Source: Dyadobacter diqingensis (lineage in GTDB: Bacteria; Bacteroidota; Bacteroidia; Cytophagales; Spirosomataceae). Taken from it: 64,000 bases of DNA. Below the pieces are notes generated by a model. It saw only the letters and a program-made list of their open reading frames with translations. It was not told the DNA's origin and ran no database searches. Below are positions 18,112-26,895 of the stretch, piece after piece. The stretch covers positions 806,001 through 870,000 of the forward strand of contig NZ_JAMXKF010000001.1 in NCBI RefSeq assembly GCF_024220585.1. Direction: 5' to 3'. The first letter of the stretch is position 1; every line of letters begins with the position of its first letter. The translations under genes and the position numbers were made by a program.

Positions 18112-18708
18112 ATGCGTAAAAAAATAATAATTCCATTTCTGTCTCTGCTGTCCTTTACGGCAATGGCTCAGGCCGACAATGGTGCAACTGCTGATTTAAG
18201 AACAGGAATCACACGCAAGGTTTCCGGAAAAGAAAAAAAGCAAGATAAATATTTTTGCGCAAGCGCGACAGTAACCATGGCCGACGGGACCATAAAACCG
18301 ATACGCGATGTAAAGGTGGGTGAAAAAGTAAAGACCTGCCACGAGGGAAAAAGCATTGCTACCGAAGTAAAAGAGGTAGAAGTATACCATAATCCTAACG
18401 CAGCTTTGACGGCCGTATATCTGCGTCCTGTCAATGAAACTGTTGCCCGGGAGACATGGCCACTTGTGCCGGCTGTCCTTTTTGAAGCAACGCCGCATCA
18501 CCAGGTAACCACGGACAAAGGCAGCAAAACAATGAAGCAGTTATCTAAAAACGATGTGTTGTATCACTATGAACCATCAACCGGGCAGGTTTCTTCCTGG
18601 AAAGTGGGGATTGTACATACCAACGCACGAAAGGTGGAAACTGCCTATAACCTGACCACAGAAGACGGCTCCTATCTAATTGAAAATGTACTCGTATCGA
18701 ATAATTAA
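18112..18708 (+). CDS. secreted stand-alone Hint (Hedgehog/intein-like) domain protein
   Basis: 198 aa. A signal peptide (MRKKIIIPFLSLLSFTAMAQ) leads to a Hint domain that begins at Cys49 (FCASATVTMADGTIKPI) and continues with DVKVGEKVKT. The block-B-like TxxH is present as T127-P-H-H130 (EATPHHQVTTDKG), followed by MKQLSKNDVLY. The C-terminal YNLTTEDGSYLIENVLVSNN resembles the usual ending that finishes in HN. Nothing follows the domain, and only about 29 mature residues precede it, so there is no toxin or extein. Autoprocessing chemistry (N-S acyl shift at Cys49) is plausible, but a product to release is not obvious. It is in an operon with the permease upstream. Confidence 0.75.
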   Translation: MRKKIIIPFLSLLSFTAMAQADNGATADLRTGITRKVSGKEKKQDKYFCASATVTMADGTIKPIRDVKVGEKVKTCHEGKSIATEVKEVEVYHNPNAALTAVYLRPVNETVARETWPLVPAVLFEATPHHQVTTDKGSKTMKQLSKNDVLYHYEPSTGQVSSWKVGIVHTNARKVETAYNLTTEDGSYLIENVLVSNN

Positions 18709-18736
18709 CTCCTGTTTACTATAATCAACGTTATGA

Positions 18737-18766
18737 AAATCCAGAGCCTGCCGGCTTTGGATTTTT
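18737..18766 (+). terminator. terminator after the Hint-domain gene
   Basis: AAATCCAGAGCC pairs with GGCTTTGGATTT (one G-U pair) around TGCC, ending in a run of Ts. Confidence 0.75.
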
Positions 18767-18829
18767 CCATTTTACACGACTGACAGACACGTATTTTAAG
18801 CTTGTCCGTTTTCTTTCTTCGGTTCATCC

Positions 18830-19963
18830 ATGCGATTTCAAAAAACCTTTGCGACCTTTACAGCACATTTGAAGTTGAATCAGCAAACCATATCATTTAC
18901 CACCGTGTTACAAATCAACCTGTCGTCCACACCCAAAGCATCAGGATTTACATTTCCAGCCGAATGGCATCCACACCGCGCCACCTGGCTTACATTTCCG
19001 CATAACGATGCTTCCTGGCAGGGTGACAGACTTTCGAAAATGTATCCCCAATATCTGGCTTTTATCAAGGCAATCAGTCAGGGAGAAAATGTAGGGATCA
19101 TTGCCAATGATGAAAATCTGAAACAATTTATCATCACACAACTGACTGCCATTGGTGTTGATCTTTCCAAAATTGAATTTATTATCAAACCTACCAACGA
19201 CGCCTGGTGCCGGGATCATGGCCCCGCATTCCTGATTAACCCTGATACCAAACAGCGCATGATCGTTGATTGGGGACATAATGCATGGGGTGGTAAGTAT
19301 CCTCCGTATGACGACGATAACCGCACGCCGCAGGCCATTGCAAAATATCTGGATTTAGCTGCCGTCACACCGGGAATTATTATGGAAGGGGGTTCGGTGG
19401 AATTTAACGGTGCAGGAAGTATTTTGACCAGTAAATCCTGTCTGTTAAATAAAAACCGCAATCCGCATTTAAACCAGGGACAGATTGAACAATACCTTTA
19501 TGACTACTACGGAGCCGAGCAGGTTCTGTGGGTGGAAGACGGTATTGTGGGCGACGACACGGACGGACATATCGACGACACAACCCGTTTTGTCAATGCA
19601 GACACGATTCTTGCCTGTGTGGAAAACGATCCGAACGATGAAAATTACGGCGTTTTACAAACAAACCTGAAAATGCTCAAAGCCATGCGTTTGTTAAATG
19701 GCAAGCAACCGAATATCATCGAATTGCCCATGCCCAAAGCAGTGGTTATCGACGATTTCCGGACACCAGGTTCCTATGCTAACTTCCTGATTTGTAATGC
19801 GGGCGTTATCGTACCGGTTTTTAAAAACCCGAACGACCAGATCGCCATCGATATTCTCGAACAAGCATTCCCCGACAGAAAAATAATTCCGTTAGAAGCG
19901 ACCGAAATCATCTGGGGGCAGGGCAGTTTTCACTGTCTGAGCCAGCAAGAACCTTTGATTTAA
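18830..19963 (+). CDS. aguA: agmatine deiminase
   Basis: Hydrolyses agmatine to N-carbamoylputrescine and ammonia, feeding AguB. Guanidino-modifying (pentein) fold, 377 aa from ATG 18830. Landmarks are FPAEWHPHRATWLTFPHN, NDAWCRDHGPAF, MEGGSVEFNG, DGIVGDDTDGHIDD and the catalytic cysteine Cys369 in GSFHCLSQQEP. Homology begins only around residue 38, and an in-frame GTG at 18905 would give 352 aa, close to the usual length. A -7-like AACCTTTG at 18844-18851 would even place transcription initiation inside the longer reading. The ATG is kept, but the GTG is a serious alternative. Confidence 0.92.
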   Translation: MRFQKTFATFTAHLKLNQQTISFTTVLQINLSSTPKASGFTFPAEWHPHRATWLTFPHNDASWQGDRLSKMYPQYLAFIKAISQGENVGIIANDENLKQFIITQLTAIGVDLSKIEFIIKPTNDAWCRDHGPAFLINPDTKQRMIVDWGHNAWGGKYPPYDDDNRTPQAIAKYLDLAAVTPGIIMEGGSVEFNGAGSILTSKSCLLNKNRNPHLNQGQIEQYLYDYYGAEQVLWVEDGIVGDDTDGHIDDTTRFVNADTILACVENDPNDENYGVLQTNLKMLKAMRLLNGKQPNIIELPMPKAVVIDDFRTPGSYANFLICNAGVIVPVFKNPNDQIAIDILEQAFPDRKIIPLEATEIIWGQGSFHCLSQQEPLI

Positions 19964-19980
19964 AATTTTGATTTATATAA

Positions 19981-20021
19981 AAAACAGCTGGCTAGATATG
20001 AAATCTTAGCCAGCTGTTTTT
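19981..20021 (+). terminator. terminator after aguA
   Basis: Perfect 14-bp stem: AAAACAGCTGGCTA pairs with TAGCCAGCTGTTTT across a 12-nt loop, with a T tail. It can also work from the minus strand for the convergent methyltransferase. Confidence 0.9.
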
Positions 20022-20050
20022 GTAATAATATTGGTCAGAGTTGCCGCAAC

Positions 20051-20842
20051 TTACTTTATCTCCGTAATTCCTCCATCATTAACAGCAAAAGGATGCTCTT
20101 CTTCCTTTTTGAAGATTCCTTTTATCGAATCTAAAAATGTTTTCTTTTTTAATTCAACAGGCTCATAAGGTGTAATTGTTTTCCTGCCGATCTGCTTGTG
20201 AAAAGGTTGTTTTCGCAATTGTTTTTCAAAAACAACAATGGAATCGTAGAAGGATATACAATTGATATGGCGGGTGATCTCATCAATCCGTATCTTGCTT
20301 TTATCAACCACATGATAGTCATAAATTGAATCAACCAGGTTTTTAGATTTTTCTATAAAAGAAACCGGATTTCTCAAACCCCCATGAAATTCATCCCAAT
20401 ACGATGTATGCGTATCTTCGACGATATACAATCCGCCTTCTTTCACCTTCATATATAACATTTCGAAGGACACAAGTTGCTGCTCCATCGTGTGTCCCCC
20501 ATCATCAATGATAAAGTCAAGTTCCGGCAATTGGCTGGCAACCTGACCTAAAAAATCTTTATCACTCTGAGAACCGATGAAAATTGTCGTATTTTCTTCC
20601 TCCAATTTCTTACAATCCGGATTGATATCAATGGCATAAATATGAACATACTCGCCAAAATATTTTTTCCATAATTGCAGCGAACCGCCATGAGAAATAC
20701 CTATCTCGAGAATATTGATTTTTTGCCCGCGGTACTTTGAAAAATATTTTTCATAAATGTCAAAATAATGGTCCCATTTATGAATGAGGTTTCCTGTATG
20801 ATTGTAAAAAATGTCACGAATACTGCCGGTTGTTGATTGCAT
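20051..20842 (-). CDS. class I SAM-dependent methyltransferase (MycE-like)
   Basis: 263 aa. The SAM-binding motif is INILEIGISHGGSLQLWKKYF (motif I about 43-55), followed by YAIDINPDCK, an acidic DFIIDDGGHTMEQQL and GGLYIVEDTHTSYW. This order resembles the MycE/TylE sugar O-methyltransferase group, where the aspartates bind a metal and the substrate. No signal peptide. A basic C-terminal tail (about 225-263) has no recognised domain. It lies 285 bp downstream of the HlyD gene on the same strand. It could be the last gene of the peptide-export operon or independent; no promoter or terminator was seen in 20843-21127. Substrate unknown. Confidence 0.75.
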   Translation of the reverse strand: MQSTTGSIRDIFYNHTGNLIHKWDHYFDIYEKYFSKYRGQKINILEIGISHGGSLQLWKKYFGEYVHIYAIDINPDCKKLEEENTTIFIGSQSDKDFLGQVASQLPELDFIIDDGGHTMEQQLVSFEMLYMKVKEGGLYIVEDTHTSYWDEFHGGLRNPVSFIEKSKNLVDSIYDYHVVDKSKIRIDEITRHINCISFYDSIVVFEKQLRKQPFHKQIGRKTITPYEPVELKKKTFLDSIKGIFKKEEEHPFAVNDGGITEIK

Positions 20843-21127
20843 ACTTTTTTGATTTTAATAATGGCTAATAGTTACAAATGTATAATAACTAAAAGGTTGT
20901 TAAAATCTGATGGAGGAAATAATTTAGAGTTGGTTACATAATCAGTTATCTCATTTACGAGAAAAAGGATAACATCCAGCTCTTTCCATCCCGATAAATG
21001 CACCGACATTTTTAATTACGGGCAAAGTGTGTGTGTGTTTCTTTCTTGAAGAATACTTTATACAAGACATCAAATTGATTGGCATAAATCTAAATTCCCT
21101 ACTGAACTATGTTGCAGCAGCACATAT

Positions 21128-22297
21128 TCAGGTTTGCTTATTCCTAGGATTCAACCAATCATCTGCTTTATCATAGATTAGCTGATACAAGCTACGTTTC
21201 GTAATCACAAATTCAGCGCGAAGACTTAATCCCTTGGTAAGTGCTACTTGATAACCATTTTTCAATTGCAGCTTTTTCCGATCCAGTGAACATTTAACTT
21301 TGAACACGGGTCGGTCCTGCATGATCGTAAAATCCCGGGCAATATCTTCAACCTTACCATTCACCATCCCCCATTCATTATAATTGAAAGCATCCATACG
21401 AAATAAAACATGCTGCCCCTTTTTTATAAGACCAATGTCCTGTGGTGAAACGTAACATTCGGCAATGATCAGGGAATCATCGGGCGAGATGATACCCAAA
21501 GATTCACCTGCCTGTATAAAACTGCCCGTGTATTTACCAGAAATCTGCTGCATCGTTCCAGCAACCGGTGCATTGACTACATAGTTTTTCTGCTGTTCGG
21601 CAAGCTGTTTCTCCTCTGCATATAACTGTTGCAGATTTTCACGCTGACTACTCAAATCAGACTGCCACTGTCCCATTTGCTGACGAAAAGCGGATTCATA
21701 TTGTGCAACCAGCTGCGTATGTTCAAAATCTTTACTATCAAATTCGCGCATCGCAATCACCTTTTCCTTAAAAAGTTTTCTATCGGCGTCCAGCTCTTTT
21801 TTGATCTTTTGCTGATGAAACAAGTTCTCCTGCATTTTTGACTGAAAAGAAAAAAACTGTTGTGCATATAGCGATGTTCCGAAAACTTGTTCCCTGTATA
21901 AACCAGACTGATCAAGTCTGACCAGTTTTTCCAGATCATGGATAAATGAGTTTTTCTGCTCCTTCTGATCCTTATTCAGCTGGATACGCGAAGATAATTC
22001 CTGAGAACTTATCTCGTAAAGCATTTCTCCTTTCCTTACCGTCTGGTTTTCAGTTACAGTCACGTGTTGGATAACACCATTGACCAACGAACGAAGTTCT
22101 GTTTTCTCGTTTGCAGTACGAAGACTTCCACTGCTTTGGACGGATATATCAATATATAGAAAAGGAAGAGAAAACAAGGTCAGAAGTATAGCAAAAATTG
22201 TGGTAGCATATATCCACTGACTCCCGACTGCCACACTCGGTAAGTACCCTTCGATGCTATTTTCAAGAACATCTGGGGGGAAAAGTTGTTGCTGCAT
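21128..22297 (-). CDS. HlyD-family membrane fusion protein of the peptide exporter
   Basis: Periplasmic adaptor that connects the inner membrane ABC exporter to the outer membrane. 389 aa. One N-terminal transmembrane segment (about 29-50), then a beta-barrel/lipoyl half-motif (NGVIQHVTVTENQTVRKGEMLYEI, about 73-96), a coiled-coil hairpin (about 100-235, rich in K/E/Q/L) and the second lipoyl half (NAPVAGTMQQISGKYTGSFIQAGE). It starts 14 bp after the PCAT stop, so they are co-transcribed. No TolC-like gene is in the cluster; the outer membrane protein at 24507-26435 may serve instead, or TolC is elsewhere. Confidence 0.9.
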   Translation of the reverse strand: MQQQLFPPDVLENSIEGYLPSVAVGSQWIYATTIFAILLTLFSLPFLYIDISVQSSGSLRTANEKTELRSLVNGVIQHVTVTENQTVRKGEMLYEISSQELSSRIQLNKDQKEQKNSFIHDLEKLVRLDQSGLYREQVFGTSLYAQQFFSFQSKMQENLFHQQKIKKELDADRKLFKEKVIAMREFDSKDFEHTQLVAQYESAFRQQMGQWQSDLSSQRENLQQLYAEEKQLAEQQKNYVVNAPVAGTMQQISGKYTGSFIQAGESLGIISPDDSLIIAECYVSPQDIGLIKKGQHVLFRMDAFNYNEWGMVNGKVEDIARDFTIMQDRPVFKVKCSLDRKKLQLKNGYQVALTKGLSLRAEFVITKRSLYQLIYDKADDWLNPRNKQT

Positions 22298-22311
22298 ACC
22301 TTATCGCCAGA

Positions 22312-24492
22312 TTAATTTACAAGGTTTGTTTCAAATACCGTCACACCACTTTGTTGACTCCATAATGAAGCATACTGCCCCTTTTCGACCAATAGCGTTT
22401 CATGAGTCCCCTTTTCAACAACTTTGCCCTTATGGACAACGATAATTTCATCCGATTCCCGTACCGTAGACAGTCGATGTGCAATAAGAACTACCGTTTT
22501 TCCAGCTGCACAAAGCGACTTGATCGTATCCTGCACATATTGTTCCGAAATTGTATCTAAAGATGACGTGGCTTCGTCAAAAATAATAATCTCAGGTTCG
22601 CGGTATAACGCCCGTAAAATGGCCAGTCGTTGCCGCTGGCCTCCCGACAAATTATTGCCGTTCTCGGTCAGTTCCGTAACATACCCATTGGGCAACTCTT
22701 CAATAAATTCATGAATGCCCAATTTTCTGGCATAATAAAGTACCTTTTTCATGTCAGGCTCAAACGCACCAAGGGCAATATTTTCCAGGACGGTTGCCGC
22801 GAAAAGATGAATCTGCTGCGGAACAACACTCACCAACTTCCTTAAACTTTCATTGCTAAGATGCTGAATATCAAAATCACCGATATTAATCCGCCCGCTC
22901 TTCAAAGGGTACAAATTTTGCAGTAGCGAAATAAGTGTAGACTTACCTGACCCGCTCTCCCCAACGATCGCAGTAATTTTACCTTTCCTGATCGTTAGGT
23001 TCAAATGTTCAAAAATAATGGCCCGTGTTCCATATCTGAAAGTAACATCTTCCAGATTAATATCCCCGACCATATCCTTCGTGAGCTCGATTTTATGTTC
23101 TGTTTTTTCACGTTCCAAATCCATAATCTCAAAAAGCCTGTCAGCGGCAATCAACGCATCCTGAATGGTCTTGTTCGCACCTATGAGTCTGCCGGCAGGT
23201 CCTGTAAAATAACCGATCAATGCGTAAAAAGAAAAAAGTTCACCAGCCGTCAGTTCATTGGTAATGACAAAAGAAGTACCAACCCACAGCAAAATGATCG
23301 TAAATAGCTGAGAAATAAAGCCACTGGCGGTACTCACTGATAAAGATGACATAAATGAACTATAAATGGTACGGATCAACTGAATAAACCGTGTTTCTGT
23401 TTTATAGTTAGCATAGCTTTCCATGCCAAACCTTTTGATGGTCGAAGCTGCATTTAAAGATTCCACCAGCTGTGCTTCCAGCTCGGCAGCATTTTCCATG
23501 AGTTTACGCTGAAGACGTTTATTAATCCGGTTCGATATCCAATAGAAAAACACATAAAACGGAATGATGGCAAGCATAATCAACGCCAGCTTCCAGTAAT
23601 AAGTGAACATGAGCATAAAGGAAAACAGCACGATAAAGACATTAACAACCAGGTCCAGCACCGTCTCGTTGATAAACGACCGGATTTTAACGGCATCATT
23701 AACTCTGGAAATAATCTCTCCTACCCGCATCGTATCAAAAAATTGCTGCGGAAGTGTCAGCAAATGTTTGTAATAACCTAAAATAAGCTGCGCATCAATC
23801 TGCTGACCGGTTTTGAAAACAAAGACCGTTTTTATCGTACCCACTATGGTTTGCAAAACCAATATCAGCAACATACCGACACTCAATAAACGTAACAAGT
23901 TCATGTTCGCTGAAGGCAGGACATGATCGGTTATTTTCTGAATATATATGGACGTGGATAAGCCAAGTAAGGTTGCCACAGCTGCACCAAACAATGCCTG
24001 GATCATAACACTTTTGTGGGGATTGACCAAAGCCCAGAAGCGGTGCATGACGGAAACTCGTTGATTTTCAATTACAAAATTATCCGCAGGCATTAAAATT
24101 ATTAATACCCCTGTCCATAATTTTTTAAATTCTTCTAGTGCCTTAGTATGGGTTTTACCATCTCCGGGATCCATATACGTGACATCTTTATCTGTAACTT
24201 TGTATAATACAATGTAATGATGCAATCCTCCTTTTACAATAACATGGGCAATTGCAGGTAATGGAATTTTATTAAGACTTTCTAGCGCTCCCTTAACGCC
24301 TTTTGCCTGAAAACCAATTTTTTGAGCGGCTTCAATAAGTCCAAGGACATTGGTACCTTTTGGGTCTGTCCCTGCATATTGTCTCACACGGGCGATAGGC
24401 ATCCCTAATCCATAATGCCCCGCAACAGAAGCTAGACAAGCTGCACCACAGTCCGTGATATCATGCTGTTTAATAAAAATACTTGCTCTCAT
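22312..24492 (-). CDS. peptidase-containing ABC transporter (C39 PCAT)
   Basis: Inner membrane exporter that cuts double-glycine leaders and pumps the core peptide out. 726 aa in three parts. The C39 peptidase (1-130) has Gln9, catalytic Cys15 (TDCGAACL), His92 (HHYIVLY) and Asp108 (MDPGDG), all intact, so it should be active. The six-helix ABC membrane domain spans about 150-440. The ATPase domain (about 470-715) has GESGSGKST with Lys517, signature LSGGQRQR, Walker B IIIFDEATSSLD and H-loop IAHRLST. Its natural substrates are the two GG-leader peptides encoded about 2 kb upstream in the same operon. Spacing of 14 bp on either side shows tight linkage. Confidence 0.95.
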   Translation of the reverse strand: MRASIFIKQHDITDCGAACLASVAGHYGLGMPIARVRQYAGTDPKGTNVLGLIEAAQKIGFQAKGVKGALESLNKIPLPAIAHVIVKGGLHHYIVLYKVTDKDVTYMDPGDGKTHTKALEEFKKLWTGVLIILMPADNFVIENQRVSVMHRFWALVNPHKSVMIQALFGAAVATLLGLSTSIYIQKITDHVLPSANMNLLRLLSVGMLLILVLQTIVGTIKTVFVFKTGQQIDAQLILGYYKHLLTLPQQFFDTMRVGEIISRVNDAVKIRSFINETVLDLVVNVFIVLFSFMLMFTYYWKLALIMLAIIPFYVFFYWISNRINKRLQRKLMENAAELEAQLVESLNAASTIKRFGMESYANYKTETRFIQLIRTIYSSFMSSLSVSTASGFISQLFTIILLWVGTSFVITNELTAGELFSFYALIGYFTGPAGRLIGANKTIQDALIAADRLFEIMDLEREKTEHKIELTKDMVGDINLEDVTFRYGTRAIIFEHLNLTIRKGKITAIVGESGSGKSTLISLLQNLYPLKSGRINIGDFDIQHLSNESLRKLVSVVPQQIHLFAATVLENIALGAFEPDMKKVLYYARKLGIHEFIEELPNGYVTELTENGNNLSGGQRQRLAILRALYREPEIIIFDEATSSLDTISEQYVQDTIKSLCAAGKTVVLIAHRLSTVRESDEIIVVHKGKVVEKGTHETLLVEKGQYASLWSQQSGVTVFETNLVN

Positions 24493-24506
24493 AGATAATG
24501 ACTAAC

Positions 24507-26435
24507 TTAAAGTCTCATACGTATCCCAAAGGCCATGGACACGGGAGAAACACCCCTATATACATTCTCAGGTGTTATTAGAATCTCCGTGGAAGGGTAA
24601 TCCGTGGCAACAGTTCTTGTAAAGAAAAAATTTCTTTTCGTTTTGAGTAGTAGTATGTCCTTTTGATGGATATTTTGAGTGTAGCTCAATTCTCCAAAAT
24701 AAGAAAGTCGCTTTTTTCGATATTCCAAACCCAAACCGATCTGACCGTTAATATCCCGGTCTCCTAAAAAAACTTTTGAATTCTTACCCAAATTCTTACC
24801 ATTCATAACTATATCCTTCTCGGAAGAAAGTTCTCCTAAGTATAGCCCAGCTTTACCGATTGAGAAACCTGTCGAAGCTGTTATAAATAGCGGATTCCCT
24901 TCTTTTTTCATCAGATAATATTGATAAAATTTAATCGAAATGACCTTGTAAAGATTAGAGTTAAATAATCCATCCGTAAAATCCATTCTTAGCTGCTTAT
25001 ATGGATTCAGTTCGTATCCGATGCTAATTGTACTCCCGGAGATGACGGTAGGCCTGGAAATTGCCCGTGCCCCACCATTCATTTGATCCATGTAATCTAA
25101 CCAGACACGCTCCTTATCTATGGATTTAAAGAAAGCTCCATTTAATGCGTAACCAATTGTTATGCGTTTTGTTAAGTTATATATTCTCACTTTAAGATCT
25201 CTTCTCGATTTAATCTCGCTATAACCCGTTTTCGCAGTTTCGTTGCCGGACATCCTAATCCTCTCCATTTTTAATGTCGAATCCATTTCAATCGTGGTGT
25301 ATTCATCCCAAAAATGCATATCATTAGTACTCTCTAATTCTGCAAACAGCTCGCCGTATTTCAGCCTCTTCTCTAATGGTATTTGTTTATGATTTTTTAT
25401 CAGATCACAGGCAGTTGTAACAAATTCAAGTACATAATTACTCTCCTGCTTTGTCTTACCATTGTAGTTTTTACCACTAACCGAAGTGTATTTCACCACA
25501 TTTACAGCATCTTGATGTTGATAAAGTGTTAGGTAATTTCTGGTAATTCTTCTTATTGGAATCAGAGGATTTGGGTTTTTCGGATCATTATCTTTCCATT
25601 CAATTTTCTGATAAGCCAGCGTTTTTTTGTCAATCCAAATTTTACCTTCCTTTGTTTCTCTCGTGTCATTTGATTTAAATCGAATGACATAAACTGAATC
25701 TTTTCCCATATTGTATTTCGAAATTGATTCAAGCTGATAAATAAAACGTTTATTGAAATAGGCAGGATTCAAAAAAGATTCTCTCATTTTGACAGGATCA
25801 TTCCAATTAACCATAAATGCACCACCGTAATATCTTACGTTATCGATACTGTCGCGTTGAGGAAATCTGAGGTTACGCACTTTAAGCACTTCTACCTGAG
25901 CATCTTCTTTTGAATTTTGATATCCACTTTGTTGGACTCTTAACGAAGATTCTGTAAAATCCAGATAGCGATTATCTTTTGTCGATTTATGATAAGATCT
26001 GTAAAACCCAATTAATTCAATTGAATTTTGAGGATAGTTGTCATTAATTTTCCTGTATGCTTTCGCAAGTAAGACTTTTAGGGAGCTATCCGGAAAAATG
26101 AAAACTTCATTAAGTTGCGTCGCATCCGCTTCTAAAATAATCACAATACCCTGGTTATCAACACCTATTTTATGTTTATTGGTTTTATAACCCAGAGAAC
26201 TAACGACCAATATCCGATTGTCCAAATTACGAATCACCAAGTTAAAATATCCCTGTTCATTCGTAACAGTTCCATTGTTTTCTCCTTCAATATGAATAGA
26301 GGCAAAAGGGATAGCTTGTTGCTTCGCATCCAAAATCCTGCCGGCAATATGTTTCGTCTGCGCATAAGCATTGAGACTTACAAACAGTAACAACCATGCC
26401 GATAAGTTTTGTAAATATTTGCTATTGACTGCCAT
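24507..26435 (-). CDS. outer membrane protein with carboxypeptidase-regulatory-like and DUF5686-like regions, in peptide export operon
   Basis: 642 aa from the ATG at 26435, which opens a signal peptide (MAVNSKYLQNLSAWLLLFVS, cleavage after AYA). The longer ORF reading to 26516 would overlap the small peptide gene at 26500-26640 and was rejected. Residues about 28-110 form a CarboxypepD_reg-like beta domain (IAGRILDAKQQAIPFASIHI). The middle (about 120-400) contains VLLAKAYRKINDNYP and SLGYKT-type segments like DUF5686 proteins. The C-terminal part alternates like a beta-barrel and ends FGIRMRL. It is placed between the precursor peptides and the PCAT, so it may help the peptides cross or contact the outer membrane (inference). 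Confidence 0.75.
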   Translation of the reverse strand: MAVNSKYLQNLSAWLLLFVSLNAYAQTKHIAGRILDAKQQAIPFASIHIEGENNGTVTNEQGYFNLVIRNLDNRILVVSSLGYKTNKHKIGVDNQGIVIILEADATQLNEVFIFPDSSLKVLLAKAYRKINDNYPQNSIELIGFYRSYHKSTKDNRYLDFTESSLRVQQSGYQNSKEDAQVEVLKVRNLRFPQRDSIDNVRYYGGAFMVNWNDPVKMRESFLNPAYFNKRFIYQLESISKYNMGKDSVYVIRFKSNDTRETKEGKIWIDKKTLAYQKIEWKDNDPKNPNPLIPIRRITRNYLTLYQHQDAVNVVKYTSVSGKNYNGKTKQESNYVLEFVTTACDLIKNHKQIPLEKRLKYGELFAELESTNDMHFWDEYTTIEMDSTLKMERIRMSGNETAKTGYSEIKSRRDLKVRIYNLTKRITIGYALNGAFFKSIDKERVWLDYMDQMNGGARAISRPTVISGSTISIGYELNPYKQLRMDFTDGLFNSNLYKVISIKFYQYYLMKKEGNPLFITASTGFSIGKAGLYLGELSSEKDIVMNGKNLGKNSKVFLGDRDINGQIGLGLEYRKKRLSYFGELSYTQNIHQKDILLLKTKRNFFFTRTVATDYPSTEILITPENVYRGVSPVSMAFGIRMRL

Positions 26436-26499
26436 ATTAAATCCATTAAGCAATTGCTGTTTTTGGAAGAAACGTTCCTCCAAAAACAGCAAAGTCAAA

Positions 26500-26640
26500 T
26501 TATAATCTCTCTGCAAAAATGTAGCCTAAAATGGCAGATGCTACAAAAACCAGTGCTTGCAGCCAAAAACCACCATTTACTTCCTGCATTTCTTCTCTTG
26601 ATAATTCAACTAATCCGAAGCGATTTAGATTTTCCATCAT
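26500..26640 (-). CDS. double-glycine-leader precursor peptide 1 (bacteriocin-like)
   Basis: 46 aa (two ATGs in a row at 26640 and 26637). The leader runs MMENLNRFGLVELSREEMQ then EVNGG (to Gly24). The 22-residue core starts FWLQALVF and ends FAERL. The leader shares GLVE-L/M-S-x-EEM and -V-x-GG with the second peptide. Core residues 25-46 are strongly hydrophobic, with an SxxxG (Ser35-Gly39) and GxxxA (Gly39-Ala43) helix-packing motif and near-neutral charge. It lies 64 bp before the outer membrane protein gene and in the same operon as a C39 PCAT, the enzyme class that cuts after GG. Too short for routine gene calling. Confidence 0.82.
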   Translation of the reverse strand: MMENLNRFGLVELSREEMQEVNGGFWLQALVFVASAILGYIFAERL

Positions 26641-26667
26641 TTATGATTTTTAAGTTAATTTTATCAA

Positions 26668-26811
26668 TTATTCTGAGGCAAATATGCCTACTCCAGTCAG
26701 GAATCCAGCGATAGCCCAAAAAACTATCGCCCAAAATCCCCCTTCAACTTTTACCATTTCCTCGTGGCTCATTTCAACCAAGCCGGAATTCTCCAGTTGT
26801 AACATTTCCAT
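26668..26811 (-). CDS. double-glycine-leader precursor peptide 2 (bacteriocin-like)
   Basis: 47 aa from ATG 26811 (an internal ATG at 26805 is possible). The leader is MEMLQLENSGLVEMSHEEM then VKVEGG (to Gly25). The 22-residue core starts FWAIVFWAIAG and ends FASE. It has a true GxxxG motif (Gly36-Gly40) plus Gly42, three Trp/Phe-rich turns and net charge about -1. The same leader pattern as peptide 1, and the same FW at the first core positions, mark them as a pair. It is the first gene after the promoter with inverted repeat at 26896-26935, and peptide 1 follows after 27 bp. A signalling role rather than killing is also possible. Confidence 0.82.
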   Translation of the reverse strand: MEMLQLENSGLVEMSHEEMVKVEGGFWAIVFWAIAGFLTGVGIFASE

Positions 26812-26895
26812 TGGATTTTATTTTTAAGATGATTAAAAATTTACTAAAATCATCACTCAATTCTGTTGGCCAACGGTATCTCAGATGATGATATC

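Noticed and set aside
26436..26516. N-terminal extension of the outer membrane protein
   Set aside because: It overlaps the GG-leader peptide gene in another frame and lacks a signal peptide start; ATG 26435 has one.
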